Below the pieces are notes generated by a model. The model had not been told where the DNA came from. It ran no database searches and was given only the letters and a program-made list of their open reading frames with translations. From positions 11,104,501-11,168,500 of the forward strand of contig CM072880.1 of assembly GCA_036937835.1 (NCBI GenBank): DNA of 64,000 bases, written 5' to 3'. This DNA is from Pampus argenteus. Its lineage: Eukaryota > Chordata > Actinopteri > Scombriformes > Stromateidae. Below are positions 28,316-43,022 of the stretch, piece after piece. Numbering within the stretch: the stretch's first letter is position 1; each line of letters opens with the position of its first letter. The position numbers and the translations under genes were made by a program.

Positions 28316-30014
28316 GCAGTTGGCCATGGGCTGCTTTGCTCTGACTGACTGTATAACAGTGCACACATATACAAATACTTGACTAAAATGTCATGTGTGC
28401 ATGTGCAGTGTTAGTGATAAACTATTGCAACAATTTGTTTAGTTTGAATTAGAATTGATGGATTTTGGGTTTAGAAGTACAGAATGGTCTGCATTTACTT
28501 TTTGGATTATTACAATGAAATTCAAAAGTTCTGATTTCACCTTTTTGTGTATTTGACACAAAAAAGACTCACTTTTTGACTCTTGGTCATTAACATATTT
28601 GATATTTCTTCATGTCACTGCTTCACATGTGCTTTTCTCTTTTTTTTATACAAATCTTAATTTCTTTTTTTTTTTCAGATGTTTTTACCCCAATATTTAC
28701 AAGATATTTGATATGACTGTACTATTATTTGACAAAAAAAATTTAGTTTACAGTGAATAAATATAAAATAATTCATTGTGAAGAGAACAAATATAACCTT
28801 ATTACGTTGTAACTGTAGGCAAATGTTTGCCAGCAGTGAGCTGGTAATTAAAAACTACATCTGTGTTGGGATGAAATCTGATCTCAGTAGTCGGCAGACA
28901 CTTCCTGCCATTTACGAACATTGTAGCCGTCATATATTTCTGATGTGTTGCCTATATTTAAGTTATTATTACTGATATATTTAATCCGCCAGCAAGAGAA
29001 ATATGATATCACTGCAAAGGTTTCCATATGTAATATATAGATGTAACTGGTTCCACAGGGAGGAAAAAAAAAGTTTCACATAGTGAGATTTTTACATGTA
29101 TCAAGCTAAGGTTTACTTAATTACAACCTCCAGGCAACGCAGGAACCCTTTTTTAAATTCTGTGAATGTTAATATGCTAAATAATGCAGATCTCCGACTC
29201 TTCAAGCATGAGACACACATCTGGCAGCTTACCATTTAAATTACAGCAAAAAAAAAAAAAAAAAAAAAAAGAGTGAGACAGATAGAGAGAGAAAAGAAAA
29301 AAGAGAATGAGGATGAAAAACACTTCAAAAGTAATTTCCCAAAGAATAGAAGAATGGGGAAAATGTATTACAACCAAATTTAATTTCTTTTTCGATTTTT
29401 CATCATTTCTAATTGCATACATTAGTGTGTTTGAGGCTTGGTACGCTTCAGCTCTGAGACTGTGTGAGACAGAGATGACTGTGCAGCGGGAGCTCCATAA
29501 GTTAACACTCCTACTTCTCTCTGCGTAGAGTAAAATCAGCCTTTTGTTGCTTTTTTCCCCAAGTCTCCAGACAGTACACCAAAACATCTTCACTACAGTA
29601 CCTGCCTAGAGTAGAAAAACAAGACAAAAACAACACTCGCAGTGTACTCAGCATTGCAGAGATTATTTCATTTGATGTATCGCTACACTGCAAACAACTG
29701 AATTGGGATCTCTGTTCATTTTAAACAACCTAGAATTTCCCACCAGCACCTTAAGCTCAGTTTAAAAAAGTGTCATGCATAGATTGTTTTTTTTTTATTT
29801 GTATTACGGTGCCATATGGTGGCCTTATAATTATTTTCATTACACAGAATATGCTTTATTATTTTTTTTTTTTTACATTTTTGCATTTGAATCAGTACCT
29901 TCAACAACTGGACACTAGTAATCATTTGAATCGTGTAATATAAATATTACTTAATCACCCTTGATCCTCTCTATGATTGCCAGATGTGGTTTGCAAATGA
30001 AAACAAACACAGAC

Positions 30015-30069
<55 letters not shown>

Positions 30070-32908
30070 TTTTTCTTTCTACGCTGACTGTACATTTCTC
30101 TTTCTGGGATCCAGGGAAGAACTCTTCCTCCGGAGCCATTTCTGGAAACACAGGAGAGAAGAGTGATCCACGCAGGGAGAAAGCGGAGGGTGGGATTCAC
30201 TACAAGGTAACAACAGTGATTTAAGGGGAAATGTTCCCACCCTTGAAATGAGCACCCTTTCCACTTTTTGCCTACCCGCCCCTCTCTGCACCCCTTCACA
30301 CACCTCCCCAGCTTATTATCTGAGATTTGTCAAAATACATTTCACACTAACAGGTATTTTTCAGCCTTCAAAGCCAGTTTTGATCTGCTTGACAAGCCAA
30401 AGCAGCTCAAATTCTGTGAAATCAGCAATGCCAGCCAGGCCTCCCTTTTTTTTTTTCTCTCTCTTTTTTTTTTTCTTCAAGCCGCTCTGAATACGCCTCT
30501 TCCTGTGCTACAGAGGACTTAAGCTAAATTAATCAAAGCCTGCATGTTACCTGCCATACTTTGAAGTGGTAATTGCAAAATTACTCTGTGTGCTGATCTG
30601 GCATTGCTGTCTCCTGGCCCACCCCTGCCATTGTGCCTCTGCTGCGGCCTTTTGTTGTTGTGATGTTATTGTCGAGGTAGTTATAAGCCTATGAAAAACA
30701 TCAAGCCTTTGTCTCTCACACACACATAGACACATCCTCCCCTCCTGCATCTATCCGCCATCCCTACAAGTATTTATTCTTAGTAACCTCCTTCTACTGA
30801 TGTACAAGAGGCTCCTCAGATCACCATTAATCACCGATGACCTGTTAAATAAATGAGTTTGTTGATATGAGCTTTTATTTTCTCTGCAGCCTCAGTAGAT
30901 CATGTTTTTTTTTTCTTTTTCTTCTCCTCCTGGCCCTATCTTTAAAAGCTTGCTAACTCTGTCAAATGTCGTGGTGTGGAACCCAGTTGTCTAATGATTA
31001 AGTGGAGTGATCTCCAACCTGCCCCAGCCTGGGAGTGCTAGGGATCAGATTTCAACCCTTCAACCTGCAGTGCAGGCCTAATTAAAATGAATTTTCTCCA
31101 GGCGACCACTTTGCCCACAGGGCAGGAATCCGGCTATATACGGAATCCTCTCTTAAGGTATTGCATTAAATTTATTGTGGGTAGACACAGAAGAACATTG
31201 CGGTTTATATATCTCCTGCTTTTTTTTTTTTTTTCCCCCGCTCCTTTCCACCTTTTTATTGTGATCATCACTCTGGAATCCAAGCTTGCTTTGGCAAAAA
31301 TTGCCCTATGAAAACGAATGGAGCTTTTATTGGGCCCTGCCCATTTACTACTTCCTGCGCCTAGTTTATCTCAGAGGGAGAGAGAGAGATGGAGGAGAGC
31401 AAAAAGGTTGGGGAAAAAAAATGAAACGGGGAGAGGTAGAGTGAGACAGCGGAGGAAGAAAGAGAGGTTGCTTATTCCAACTGTGGATCTCATTAACATA
31501 CATCAGTGAGTATTTCACAACTTCAAGCTGAAAGGCACTAAGCCCACCCAAGGGCAACAGAGGCAGGGCTGACAGGGCCAGGGAAAGCAAGCCGTTAACA
31601 TGTTGGCGGCTTAACAAATAATATCTGTTCCCAAGTACCTTGGTGAAATATTTAAAACCCCACTTCCTAACTCCATTTGACTGTGTTTATGATGATGACA
31701 GTAAACGACTTGTGTGGAAAAAAACAGTGCCAGCTGCTCAAATATCACATATTTAACACCACCATCACTGTACGCATGTTTCCCAAATGAACTCTACTTT
31801 GAATGATGGCGTGCCATATGCGATTTCGCCGTCATTCTTGTCTCGTGTCAATTGAGGCGCGGTTGAGATATAGGAGAGGCTCCAAAAGTGCCACGCACAC
31901 TGTCACTGTCACCGTGTGCATCCCCCAAGATAAATTCAGAGGCCTGTTTCCTGCTTTGATTACAAATGACATCCGCATGTGTTCCCCTCCGATTTCTGCT
32001 CCTCACAGAAGAAGCCAATCAAGAAGACAAATAGCTGCGGCCCAGGCATGAGCGGCAGCAGCGCGCCGCCTCGGCAGGCAGACAAACAGAAGATGCAGCC
32101 TTCGATGGAGAACCTCTCCACGGAGGAGATGGAGGAGTATACATTCTCCCTACAGTAAGTCTCACCACTCATTATCCTGCCTCAGCCTGTCATCTGCATG
32201 GCACGAACCAGAAAGAAACTGACAGCAGCACCTCTCTAACAGATATGGATAAGGTTGCAACTCCTAACTCAAATGTTTGTGAGTTTATTTTTTTATTATT
32301 TTATTTTTATTCATTTTTAATTAAACTAAACTATATATACTTTAGTTTGTTTACATAAACTAGCAAGCAAAGTAATTTCCAAAGCCACATGGCCTAATCT
32401 GCCCCTTTTTTTTTTCTTTTTTTTTTTTGCATTTGAATTAATATGGATTGAAATCTCAAGGACTATGCAAAATATGTGAATTATAAATTTAAAATTCACT
32501 TGGTTTTACAAAAGAAAAAAAAAAAAGAGAAACTAATTTCCTCCTATACACTGTTACAGTCTGCCACTACGTAGTTCCCTCTCCCAACAAAATGACACAA
32601 AGGAGGTTTTTGGAAAATTTTTGTTTTCCTCTTCATCATTGCTTACAGCATTTGATTTTAATGAGAAAACAGGATGTATAAAATAAAAAGGAAGCATAGA
32701 ATTTCAAACACATTGTGCCATGTGTTGCTTTTAACACAAGGTGCAGAACTATATGCCCATGAAACATCAAAATAGGCTAAAAGCAAAATTGCTTATTTCA
32801 ACAAAAAGTCACAGGTATTTGTTTTTATTTGAACGTCAACTAAATTAAGGGGAGGGGATAACCACACACTACACTAGGGGAGGGAAGCGAGAGAAACAGA
32901 GAGAGGGA

Positions 32909-32947
<39 letters not shown>

Positions 32948-35900
32948 AGAGAGAGAGAGAGAAGGATCGAGACAGAAAGAGAGCCCTCCCTGGAGATTTA
33001 AAAGTACCCATGTTTCCTCATTTCAGGGAGTTGGTAATTTATAGCTGCTGGTCACATATTAAACAAGATCAGAGACTACTCCCTGACATCTTCTGAACAT
33101 ACTGGGGGAATTCAAATGATTACCAGCATATCCTGCCAACAAATGACGACACAGGGACTATCTTGAGGGAGAGTGAATACAAAACGAATACAGAACCGAG
33201 GCAGGCTGCACACAAAGGGACACAATTAAATGGTTTTCACAAGTATTCATAGTGCCACTTTTTTTTATACCTTTGAGCAGTCGCAGGGTTGCATGAGATG
33301 AGATGTTCCTGTCAGTTCTAGGTATGAGTTGTATTGAGTTTGGAGCCTGAGTTGTTCCCTGATGCCCTGTGAAGGTGCTGCCTCTATTGATTTCATCTTC
33401 GCAAGCACACACATTACAGTATCTCTGAGCTAAAGGCTGCTTTTCTGCCCTCACCTAATCAGAGAATTAGAAAGATACGGTGCCAGTGTTTGGCTCCATC
33501 ACAATGGAGTAAAAAAGCACTGCAGCCTCAAAGTCGTACCCTCACCCATATTTCCCACTGTGCTGTTCGACTTATCCTGGGCTTCTCTACATTACCTAAG
33601 GACTGAAAGTGACGCAGACGAAAGGGATTGTTTACAGAATTTTTTTTTTATATTTGTCATAATGATGTCATCGCCATCTCTTCTGGCATTTTGAGAGCTG
33701 CGTGTGTGTGTGTGTGTATGTGCGCACGTGTTTTCATTTTTGTGTACGTGTGTGGGAGTGTGTTTGGGTTCATGTGTACATCAGTTCTTCACTGTGTGTG
33801 TGTGTACAGTATGTGTGTATACATGTATTTTATGTGGGATGAGGATTCACACTGCAGTGATTGAGGGATATTACTGCCATCTATTGAGCCACAAGAGACT
33901 GAGCTCATTGACATTTTTATAGGGCGTCCCGACACAAATGTGCAAATCAGATGCTCATGAATTATTGAGGGAACAGTTTGAAACAGTAATATTCAGTTAA
34001 TAATCTGAGAATCACACAAAAGCTTTAACACAATGCATTTATTTCTAGTACGTCAGAGTCAGGAGCGCTTATTCACCAAGTAAAATAAATATAGTGGAAG
34101 GACTGTATTAGAACGAAGCAGAGAGCTCCACAGTGTGTTAACAGGAATAACCACTGCACACTCACTCTGCATACAGTAATATTTACTGTAGTGAAATGGC
34201 AGGCTGTAGGTGTGACTTCAAAGTGAGGTGAAACTTCATGTGAAGAACTGTCCATCAATCATATGCAATAGTAACAGTAGTTGTGTAAATGCATCTAATG
34301 AAGATCACACAGTAGTTGAGTGGAAAAGGCTGACTTGGCATTGACTGTATGCACCAAAAAAACACACCTCTTTTTTTTTGTTTGTCTAAATCTTCATCTC
34401 ATCTATACAGGAGACTACCAGGATAACTTACTGAAAGTTTGTCTAAAGGCACCGTTCAGGTACATGCTGCAGGATATTGTAGATAAATGAAACATTTTAT
34501 TGATTTTAAGTATTGACAATCGCAAGTCAAATTCTGGGCAAATGAAAAACACCATGAAAGCAAGCTTAGTAATGATTATTCTTTTCTTTTTGTTTTGCGA
34601 GTAGATCCTCTGCTGCTGCTATCTGTTTGAACATGCATGAAAGACTCCTGCCGACCTTCCAGCTTATTTGATGTCTAGAAGTGTAATCTCAACCACCTTT
34701 TTTTTTTTTTTTTTTTTTCTCACAGAATAGCAGTAAGCAAAATCAAAGCACCTGATTCAATACAGCTGTTGTAATTTGATAGGGCCAATTTAATGCTTTC
34801 GGATGGTGCAGCAACAACTTCTAGCAAAAGTAAACATATTCACACTGAATTAATTTTACACTTTAGAAGGTACTTCAAGCACTACTTTATACTGAGTGTG
34901 CCATGTGACATCTTAAAATATAACATTTCTTATATTAGTTATGCCTTAGCTATTATCAATGATTCCTACCTGTTATACCTCATACTGATTTTCATGCACG
35001 CATGATTATTGCCGATTAGCTTTAGCAATGTGTCTCATCAATGTCACCCAATTTTTTTTTTTTTTTTTTGCTACTCTGGTTTTGAGGAGGGAAACCTGTT
35101 TTAATCAAAGTCATTCTCACATAGCAATTAGATCTAATTAGTCCAATTATCAAGATTCTAATTACACTGAAATATATCCCCTAAATCTCATATCAATTAT
35201 ATTATGTGTGACTTGTCCTGATCAGGAGACACGAAGAGAGAGAAACAGACAGAGTAAAGACAGAGCTTGGTGGAAGGTAAAAAAAAAAAAGAAGAGCATC
35301 TTCATCCTCCAGAGGCCAAATGACTGCAGCACTGACTCCATCTGTCCCCAAAGGTTTTTTTTTTTTTTTTTCTTCCTCTCCAAATGACTATATGGCCATT
35401 TGGGGATAAATGCCACTTAACCTTTATTCATTTGTTTTACATTCAGAACAATTTTGCTCTGATTATGATATTATGATTAGTTACATCCTGCTGCTTTTGT
35501 TTAAATCCTAAGATGAGCCATGAGTCAAAATAAAAATAGTTTTAGACATTCAGGTTCAGTTAGTTATCAAACATTATTGTTCAGTCTGAAATAAAGTGGC
35601 AGGAGTCAACGTGGTGGAAATAATTATCACCTGCGCTGACCTTTAGAAGCACAATCGCATACATATGCGGCAAGCAGTGTACACAAATACACCCACAGAC
35701 AAGCATAGACCTGCACAGCATGTTAGTATACCAGTGCAGTATGGCACTGTAAGTGCACCGGCAAAACACTCACGCACACAGGCGCACACAGGCGCACACA
35801 CACACACACACACAGGCGCACAGCCTGTTCTTGTTGTGGAGTCAAAGGGAACACACTGACCTAATTTCCCCCAGTTAGCTCGCCTCGTTGGGGACCAACG

Positions 35901-37127
35901 TTCCTCCTCTCCACCCATTTCCCCCAACCGAGCCTATCAGAGCACTCACTCACTGTGTCTCTATCTGTCTGTGCCCTCCATCTGTTTGAGTCTGTATACA
36001 TACTCAAGTATAGGATTAGTAATAAAGTGTACAATTACGTTGTTCAGAGCTCCTTCACATCTACACTGGTCTATGGTATTCATTGCTTTGCTAACGAACC
36101 ATTAACTAACATGGATAGAGATAGAGAGAGAGGGAGAGAGAGTGGCCTGCAGTAACATACAGAGAATAGAGAGAAAACCACCTGAAACAACAGTTAGTTC
36201 CAGGCTGTCAATCCTGTGCATACTGCAGCTCCAAATCACAGCACAGTGCAAGGGTCAATCAATTCTGATGTAATGCTGGTAGGAGAGGTGGGTGGAGATG
36301 GCAGTGCTGGTCACCCCTGGGTCTCTAGTGATTTCCAGGGCTCTTTCCTGTGCTGAAGGGGCAGGAATGTGTCTGTGTGTATGTGTGCATGCGCAAGTGC
36401 ATGCATGTATGTGTGAAAGAGAGGCCCCTGGCTACCACAGCCCGGGTGCACATGTTAGGATTTTCTGTGTCCAGACGCACCCTGGGTCACTCCGGCTCTC
36501 ACAGACATACACATACACATACACAATCACTCTGCTCCTTCCTTTATGGAAATCAGAGCTGTCAGCTCCCCGACAGGCTAACGTTGCAATATGATTGGTT
36601 AATCTGCTGTGATGTGGGTGTCAGTCAGAGCTGACTGTGGTCCCATTGGTGGTCTGGGTCAAATGAATGTGTTTCCCACAGACACGTAAGATTGAGACAG
36701 GGGAGGGGTCTCATGTAGAGGAACAGTGACAGGAAATATGTGTGAAAGCGTGAGTGATTGCGTATGATTAGTGCATGAGATTGTATATATGTTTGTGTCT
36801 GTGTGTGTGTGTGTAAGAGACAGAGAGTTAGGCCAGATGTGATGCTTCCCTTACCCTCTTCTTTTTTTCATCTGCAATCACTTGTTCTCCAGTCTGATAT
36901 AAACATCTTCAAAAAGATAGCAAAAGTCAACAAACAACTCCTCAAGAATGTGATGGCTTTTAGCATGCAGATGCATACTGACTACTACACTGCACAGACA
37001 TGCACTAATGCACTGTGTCCTGTCTAAATAAATATGGACTTTTAGGAAAACATCACTGACAGGCAGCTCTAATAATACAACGAATGAATTTGTACATGTC
37101 GATGTTATCAGAATTTGATGCAATTCT

Positions 37128-37195
<68 letters not shown>

Positions 37196-40100
37196 TAAGT
37201 GCCCATAAGCAGTTAAGAAACAAGCTTGATTAGTAACAGTTAACAGTTTGCCCTTTGTTTAAGAACACGCATACACGCTACGCAGCCTTGAACCCATCGT
37301 TTTTCTTTTTCTTTTTCTTTTTCTTTTTCATTTTTCTTTCCATTTTTTCTTTTTCTTTTTCTTTTTCATTTTTCTTTCCATTTTTTCTTTTTCTTTTTCT
37401 TGTTTTAATTTTTTATCCTATGATTGAAGCTGTTCTTTTCTTTTCTTTTCTTTTCTTTTCTTTTCTTTTCTTTTCTTTTCCCCTTTATCTTTTTTTTTTT
37501 CTCTTGTTTTCATTTTTTCACTGTCCATCCCTCACTGTATACACTCCTGCAACTCATAGTTTATTTGGCTCATAACTATTTCCCCCCTCTCACTCTCTCC
37601 TGTTAATTCTGTCTTTATCTCACTTTCTGTGCCTGTAATTTTCTCTATCTTTCTCTCCCCATCCTATCCTCATTCTCTCTGCGTCTCTATCTCTCTGGTG
37701 ACAATGTCCTGCAGTTATGAGACAAGGTCAGGGAAGTGAAATCCATTTAAATACTGATTCAACTCTCTGGAGGCCTATACTCTTCCCTGTACATTGCTCC
37801 CAAATTGATGAATGGAGATATTGCCTTAGAACATGCGTTATTTGTCCTGTAATAATCATTCAGTGTATTACACATTTACTGGCACTGTGTTTTATGTTGC
37901 TTCTCAATGCCCAAAAAAAACTTTATAGAGAGGAAAAACAACCTGTTCTTCATTGTTAAGAACTGTGGTGGTAGTAGTAGTAGTGGTGGTGGTAGCTGTG
38001 TCTAACGAGTGCCTGGGAAGTCCTTGTGTGTTTGTTGATCCCAGGTGCATCTGCATTTGAAATCTTTCCACCCTAGTTTATGGTGCACCAAGGGATCTGC
38101 CATTTCCATGTTTTAATCCCCTCTCATGCTAAGTCAGGCGCTCCATAAAAACGCCACATGTTGCACAGCAATGAAACGGCTACCTCATGTATACATGTAA
38201 ACTATTCCAAGGTGTGTGAGAAGGCAGAAACACATTTTTTTTTTTTTTTGCAGGAGTGATTTGTTTGGCCAGTGCAGCAGTCAGAAAAGCTGGATTATCT
38301 CTTGTCAAACAGGTGGCCTTGATTTCTCTTGTGGTCGGTACGTTGTTGTGCATGCTCATTTGCCACTTCCTACTGGTTTCTCTTACAATAATCTAGTGGT
38401 TATTATTATAACCATGATAATGAAGGAATTTAAACGGTGACGTTGCCGTTTACCATTCCATACCTGAGTTTTGACATAATCCATGACATTCCCATGATTT
38501 TGAGAAGATTAGACGAAGCAGAAATATGGGGAGTATAGCTCGTTGCCGCGATGTGAAACTGTTCACACGTTTATTGTGTGTTGCACCAGTATTTTAAAAC
38601 AGCCACCTGCAAGGTTATTAGCAGCAAACTGGTTAGTAATTTACTTTTTTTTTTTATCTGAGTTGATTACATCAGTGTGAACATATTTACTGATTCTGTT
38701 TTTTTATTGCACCGGAGAGTCATTTTCAAAAATTCATTGTTGCCTACATACAATAAAATGTTCCACATTTAACTCTTAATCATTACTCATTCATTACTTA
38801 TCATTCCAAGTCGGCTGCTTAGTTTCACATTAAATCTAACCATTAATGCAACATTTTTTTTTTATCAGCTTATGATTCTGTGCCAGAATTGCATCTCACC
38901 CACTGCTAGCTGATCAACAGCACAAGAGCACTTGTGGCCTTTTCCATGGCCTTCATATGCTTGCCTACATGCGAGAACCTCCTTCACGTTGTAAAAAACG
39001 AGCAGCCAACTATAAGTCAAACAAGGATTCCTAATTAAGTGGAACATATTGTTTTTTCACTGCTTCTGATTATGCTCTGCTCCACTCCCTGTCAGCTGCA
39101 AATAATTCTGATAATTTGGTGGTGCATCGTTATACTATTTTAATTACATGATGATGGACTCCAGTTCAGCAGCTGAGTCACTATTCCATAATTCACTTTT
39201 AACTACACCCCAAATACCACTGAGCTCCCATTTTGTCAATGAAACTCATTTATGTATACCCTCGCCTTGCCAGGGTCTCTGTTAAAAAGAAAAAAAAAAA
39301 AAAACATAAAAAAAAACCAGAGCTTATAAAGCCGCCAAATGGTAAGGTAATTGTTCTTGGAACAAATAAAATTAAATAAATAAATAAAAAATAAGGGGAG
39401 CTGGAGAGAGAGACAGAGAGAGAATTCTGAAGCAATTTTTTTTTGTGACTTTTTCCCCCCTAATATAAATAAAACTTCTTACAATATATATATCAAAATG
39501 ACTCAATTACCTAAAAGCCTTGCAGCCATGTAGTCCTGCTCATTTCAACCTGTTTTCATGCACACATACATTCAAGGTGCTTTGGAAAACGATAGCAGCT
39601 CAGTTACCAATGATTATCATTTAATACATCTGGTGGGAGCAGGTTTCTTAGTGATTTCCACTTTATTGTGAGGTTTCATAGTTTCCTACATTATATGTGC
39701 CCCACCTGTACAAAACCCTCTAATATGCCAGCCATTGTATGCATGCTTCCACGTAAGTATGTAATGAATGGGTCAACAAAGCATAATGTTTATATGGTAC
39801 TGTGGAAATGACCATAGCATCTGTGCATTATGTGAACTTGGATTAGTATGCAAACTGTATGTACATGTGTAGGTGTCTAAGCAACACTGAGTTAATGTAA
39901 ATATACACATACAAAAAAAAGTGAAATTATGTAAAATGTGTTGTTTACACACAAATATAATCTAACTCTAGACAGTGGCAATTGTAAAATGTTGTCAGTT
40001 GTGAACAGTCCATTCACACCATTGTGTGTGTGTCTGTGTTTGTCTATTGTATTACATTGCATTTCATTGCTTTTATCTCACAGTGCTTCCCTGGCTAATC

Positions 40101-42981
40101 CTTTACAGGTACAGTCCAATGAATATTGACATGTGTTTTTCTCGCTGTAATCACTCCTCCTGTCCATACTAGACATTAAGAGAACCCTATACTGCAATAT
40201 CCATGATGCAAAAAAGTATTTACATGTTTATGTAAAGTCAAATAAATTTTATATTTTTCAGTGTATTTTTAGAGCTACAGCTCAACAGGACAACACTGTC
40301 CAAAACACAGAGAGGGATTTGTTTTGCTAATAACTGGGGAAGATATCCACTTTATTTGACTATTTGATCTTTGGTCTCACTCAAAGTTTTGTTTTGTTTT
40401 GTTTTTTTCTGTTTCAAACTAAAGTAGTAACCTTAATAGAAAACGAACAGGTTGTGTAACTCACGGAGGACAGATTGCAGATATTGTCACAATCCAAAAC
40501 AAATGCATTATCAGCATTTTTTCAAAGACGAAAAAATATAAACAAAGATGCGATATCTTCAGTCCTATCTCGTGACACCTAAGATAATCACACTTCCGTA
40601 ATCACCACAACACTCATGCATCTGGGCCACTAAGAAAACAATCACGTTATCTGTCAATCTTTTAAGTCTATTTTCACACTGTATCTTTGCTTTCTCTACT
40701 TACCCGACAGCAAACCATTCTTCCACTATGTGGGGAAAAAGATGTGTGATTTTTAGTGCATCTATATACAATGCCGGTGGCCCAAAATAAGAAGGTGACA
40801 GAAAATAACTTAATCCTCAAAATAAAGGGATAAGTCCAACACTTCAAGTGGCCTTAAACACTGGAGGGTTTTAAGCCACCAGGGCTGTGCGGAGGGATTC
40901 TGAGGGTTACCTGGAAGCCTTCTCACAATAAATCTGTTATTTAAAATGTAACACTCCACTGTACTCCACCCCCGCCCCATCATCTCCCATTATTAATGCT
41001 GTCTTAGAGGTTTGATACTTGTCTGTACTTGCTATTCACTTTGTGCTATGTTTTCAACAGCGCAACTCCCATTTGTCGCCATGCCGTACAACATTATTGG
41101 GACGCAGCCTGGGAAAACCAGTCCGGGAGATGGTTCTCGCTCCAAATTGCTGACAGATATACACTAGTTAAATCTGTTTTACGGACATTAGCGCACACAC
41201 TGGCAAGGTTTAGAGAGGATGATGAGTCGTTTTTTGCAATGCGCCTTGATGAAAATGGGAATGAACAACAAACATGTCTAAACTAAGATAATGAGGGAAC
41301 AGCTTCTGGCCCAAATTTCACAGAATTGTATAAAGCGCAGTTCCAGTTATAGTATCGTGTGTCAGTGCATGCCTGTTGAAATGGTTAGTTTCATCTCTAG
41401 GCCGCTACGCCGCATGCTATCTGTCGTTCAGGGGACAAGCTGTGATATTGGAATGAAACCCCTTTCGGTTCCTGTAAGATAAAAGAAGCCCATACCTCCA
41501 CCCCCCCTCCGCCTATCCCTCTTTTTCTATATTGTACTTTTGTAATTGGAGGTGCCGTAATGAAATCAATTCGGTGGTGATAACAGATTTCACATCATGT
41601 TACCCGTTTCCTTTGGAAGAGTCCGCCACGTGACGATGTCTAAAAATATTCCTCTTTCATCCATCATCAATATCTTCATTATATGAAGGATGGGCATCAG
41701 GTTGTGTTTACTGTTTTTTTATTTAATGCCACTTGACAGGGTAGCATCTTGCCCGTGTCTGTGACGCACTGCTTTTTTTTTTTGTCTACTCTGTAATTTC
41801 ACTTTTGCAGACATGCGTAAAGAAGCCTTATATCACAGGCTGAAGCAAGGCGTGATAAAGCTTAGAAGAGAATAAAAGTGCATCTTTCTAAATCATAATA
41901 GCGAAGCGGAAACACACGTTTGCTCGTATATCGTCATCTTTCTGTTTGTGTAAATTCCACGTGAACAAACCACTTGACACTGAAATTGCACACTTTTCAA
42001 TTCCCAGCAAATCTTCATATGTATATCCTCATTGCATTTCCTGTCTTGTAATCACATCATCTCACAGGTCACACAGTTAATATAGAGTCTGTTTACACTG
42101 GAGCTCTTAATTTCACCTATGAATATGCTAAATATGAATACTGTTTTCTGAATGTTTCCCTGTGTGTTCTGTCCGCTACACCACTGCTCTTATGTGCTTC
42201 AACTAATGAACTTAACGTCAAATAATTTAACATGTCAGTGAGTCTGCCCACCTCAGAGGAACAGCACAAGAATGAATTATGTTGTTTTAAATGCAACCGT
42301 GTGACTGTTCGTATATCAGGAGCAAGCAGGAGTATAGAAGAAAATGCAATGCTGCATTTTGATGTAGCCTAATTATTTGGAGAGGTACTAGCGCAGTACA
42401 ATTGATTCTGTTTTTTTTTTGTTTTTTGTTTTTTCGTCTTTAGGCAGTGTACCATTTTCCCTAGACACATACTACAAAGTGAATTCCAACTGTGCTCTGG
42501 GACACAGTGGAGAGACACAGGGATATCCACAGGCAAAGGCCTTAAGTCACACTCTGATGGTAACCATAGCTCTACTGTACACACCTACTTTAGCCTCTGT
42601 CTAATTACTGTCAGCCAGACGATAGGGGTCATTGGTGTCTTCTTGTGTTTACATGTGCTGTAATATATGTATGTTGCAACAGTACACACTCATTTACTAT
42701 TCACTAACAAACTATGCTGTTGTATATGATGTCAAGTTAAATTTGTCATACAATTTCCATTATTAGCTCATTCTGACATATTTTGAACTCTCCTCTCCTC
42801 TCCTCTCCTCTCCTCTCCTCTCCTCTCCTCTCCTCTCCTCTCCTCTCCTCTCCTCTCCTCTCCTCTCCACTGCTCCATCTGTGTCCTCTATATGAAAGGG
42901 AATAGTTGAGCAGGCCTGACAAAGGGCGGCACAGAGGAGGCAGAGGTGCTGAGGGAAGCTGAGCACTGCTGGAAGGGATTC

Positions 42982-43022
<41 letters not shown>

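Larger units (their letters stand above)
24254..30114 (+). other. ofcc1: ofcc1 intron 14
   Basis: 5.9 kb. Poly-T/pyrimidine tracts (25100-25120, 25449-25495, 27107-27141, 27443-27460), CA/GT repeats (25907-25926, 27862-27901, 28167-28185, 28272-28311), an A-run (29248-29270) and a (TTTC)n tract (30016-30080). 26040-26860 is a long repeat-poor block. A splice-bordered stretch at 25748-25820 would introduce a stop if included. Confidence 0.85.

Noticed and set aside
28678..28711. Strong TTTTTTTTTCAG acceptor followed by ATG
   Set aside because: Stops within eleven codons with no donor; a chance acceptor in a T-run.
30960..31080. tRNA-like phrase (GTCTAATGATTAAGTGG ... GATTTCAACCC)
   Set aside because: A- and B-box resemblance is weak and the arms do not fold as a tRNA; at most a very old SINE trace.
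34411..34459. Exon-like stretch after a CTATACAG acceptor in intron 16
   Set aside because: In the phase required by exon 16 it reads QRLPG and then TAA; exon 16 joins exon 17 directly in phase instead.
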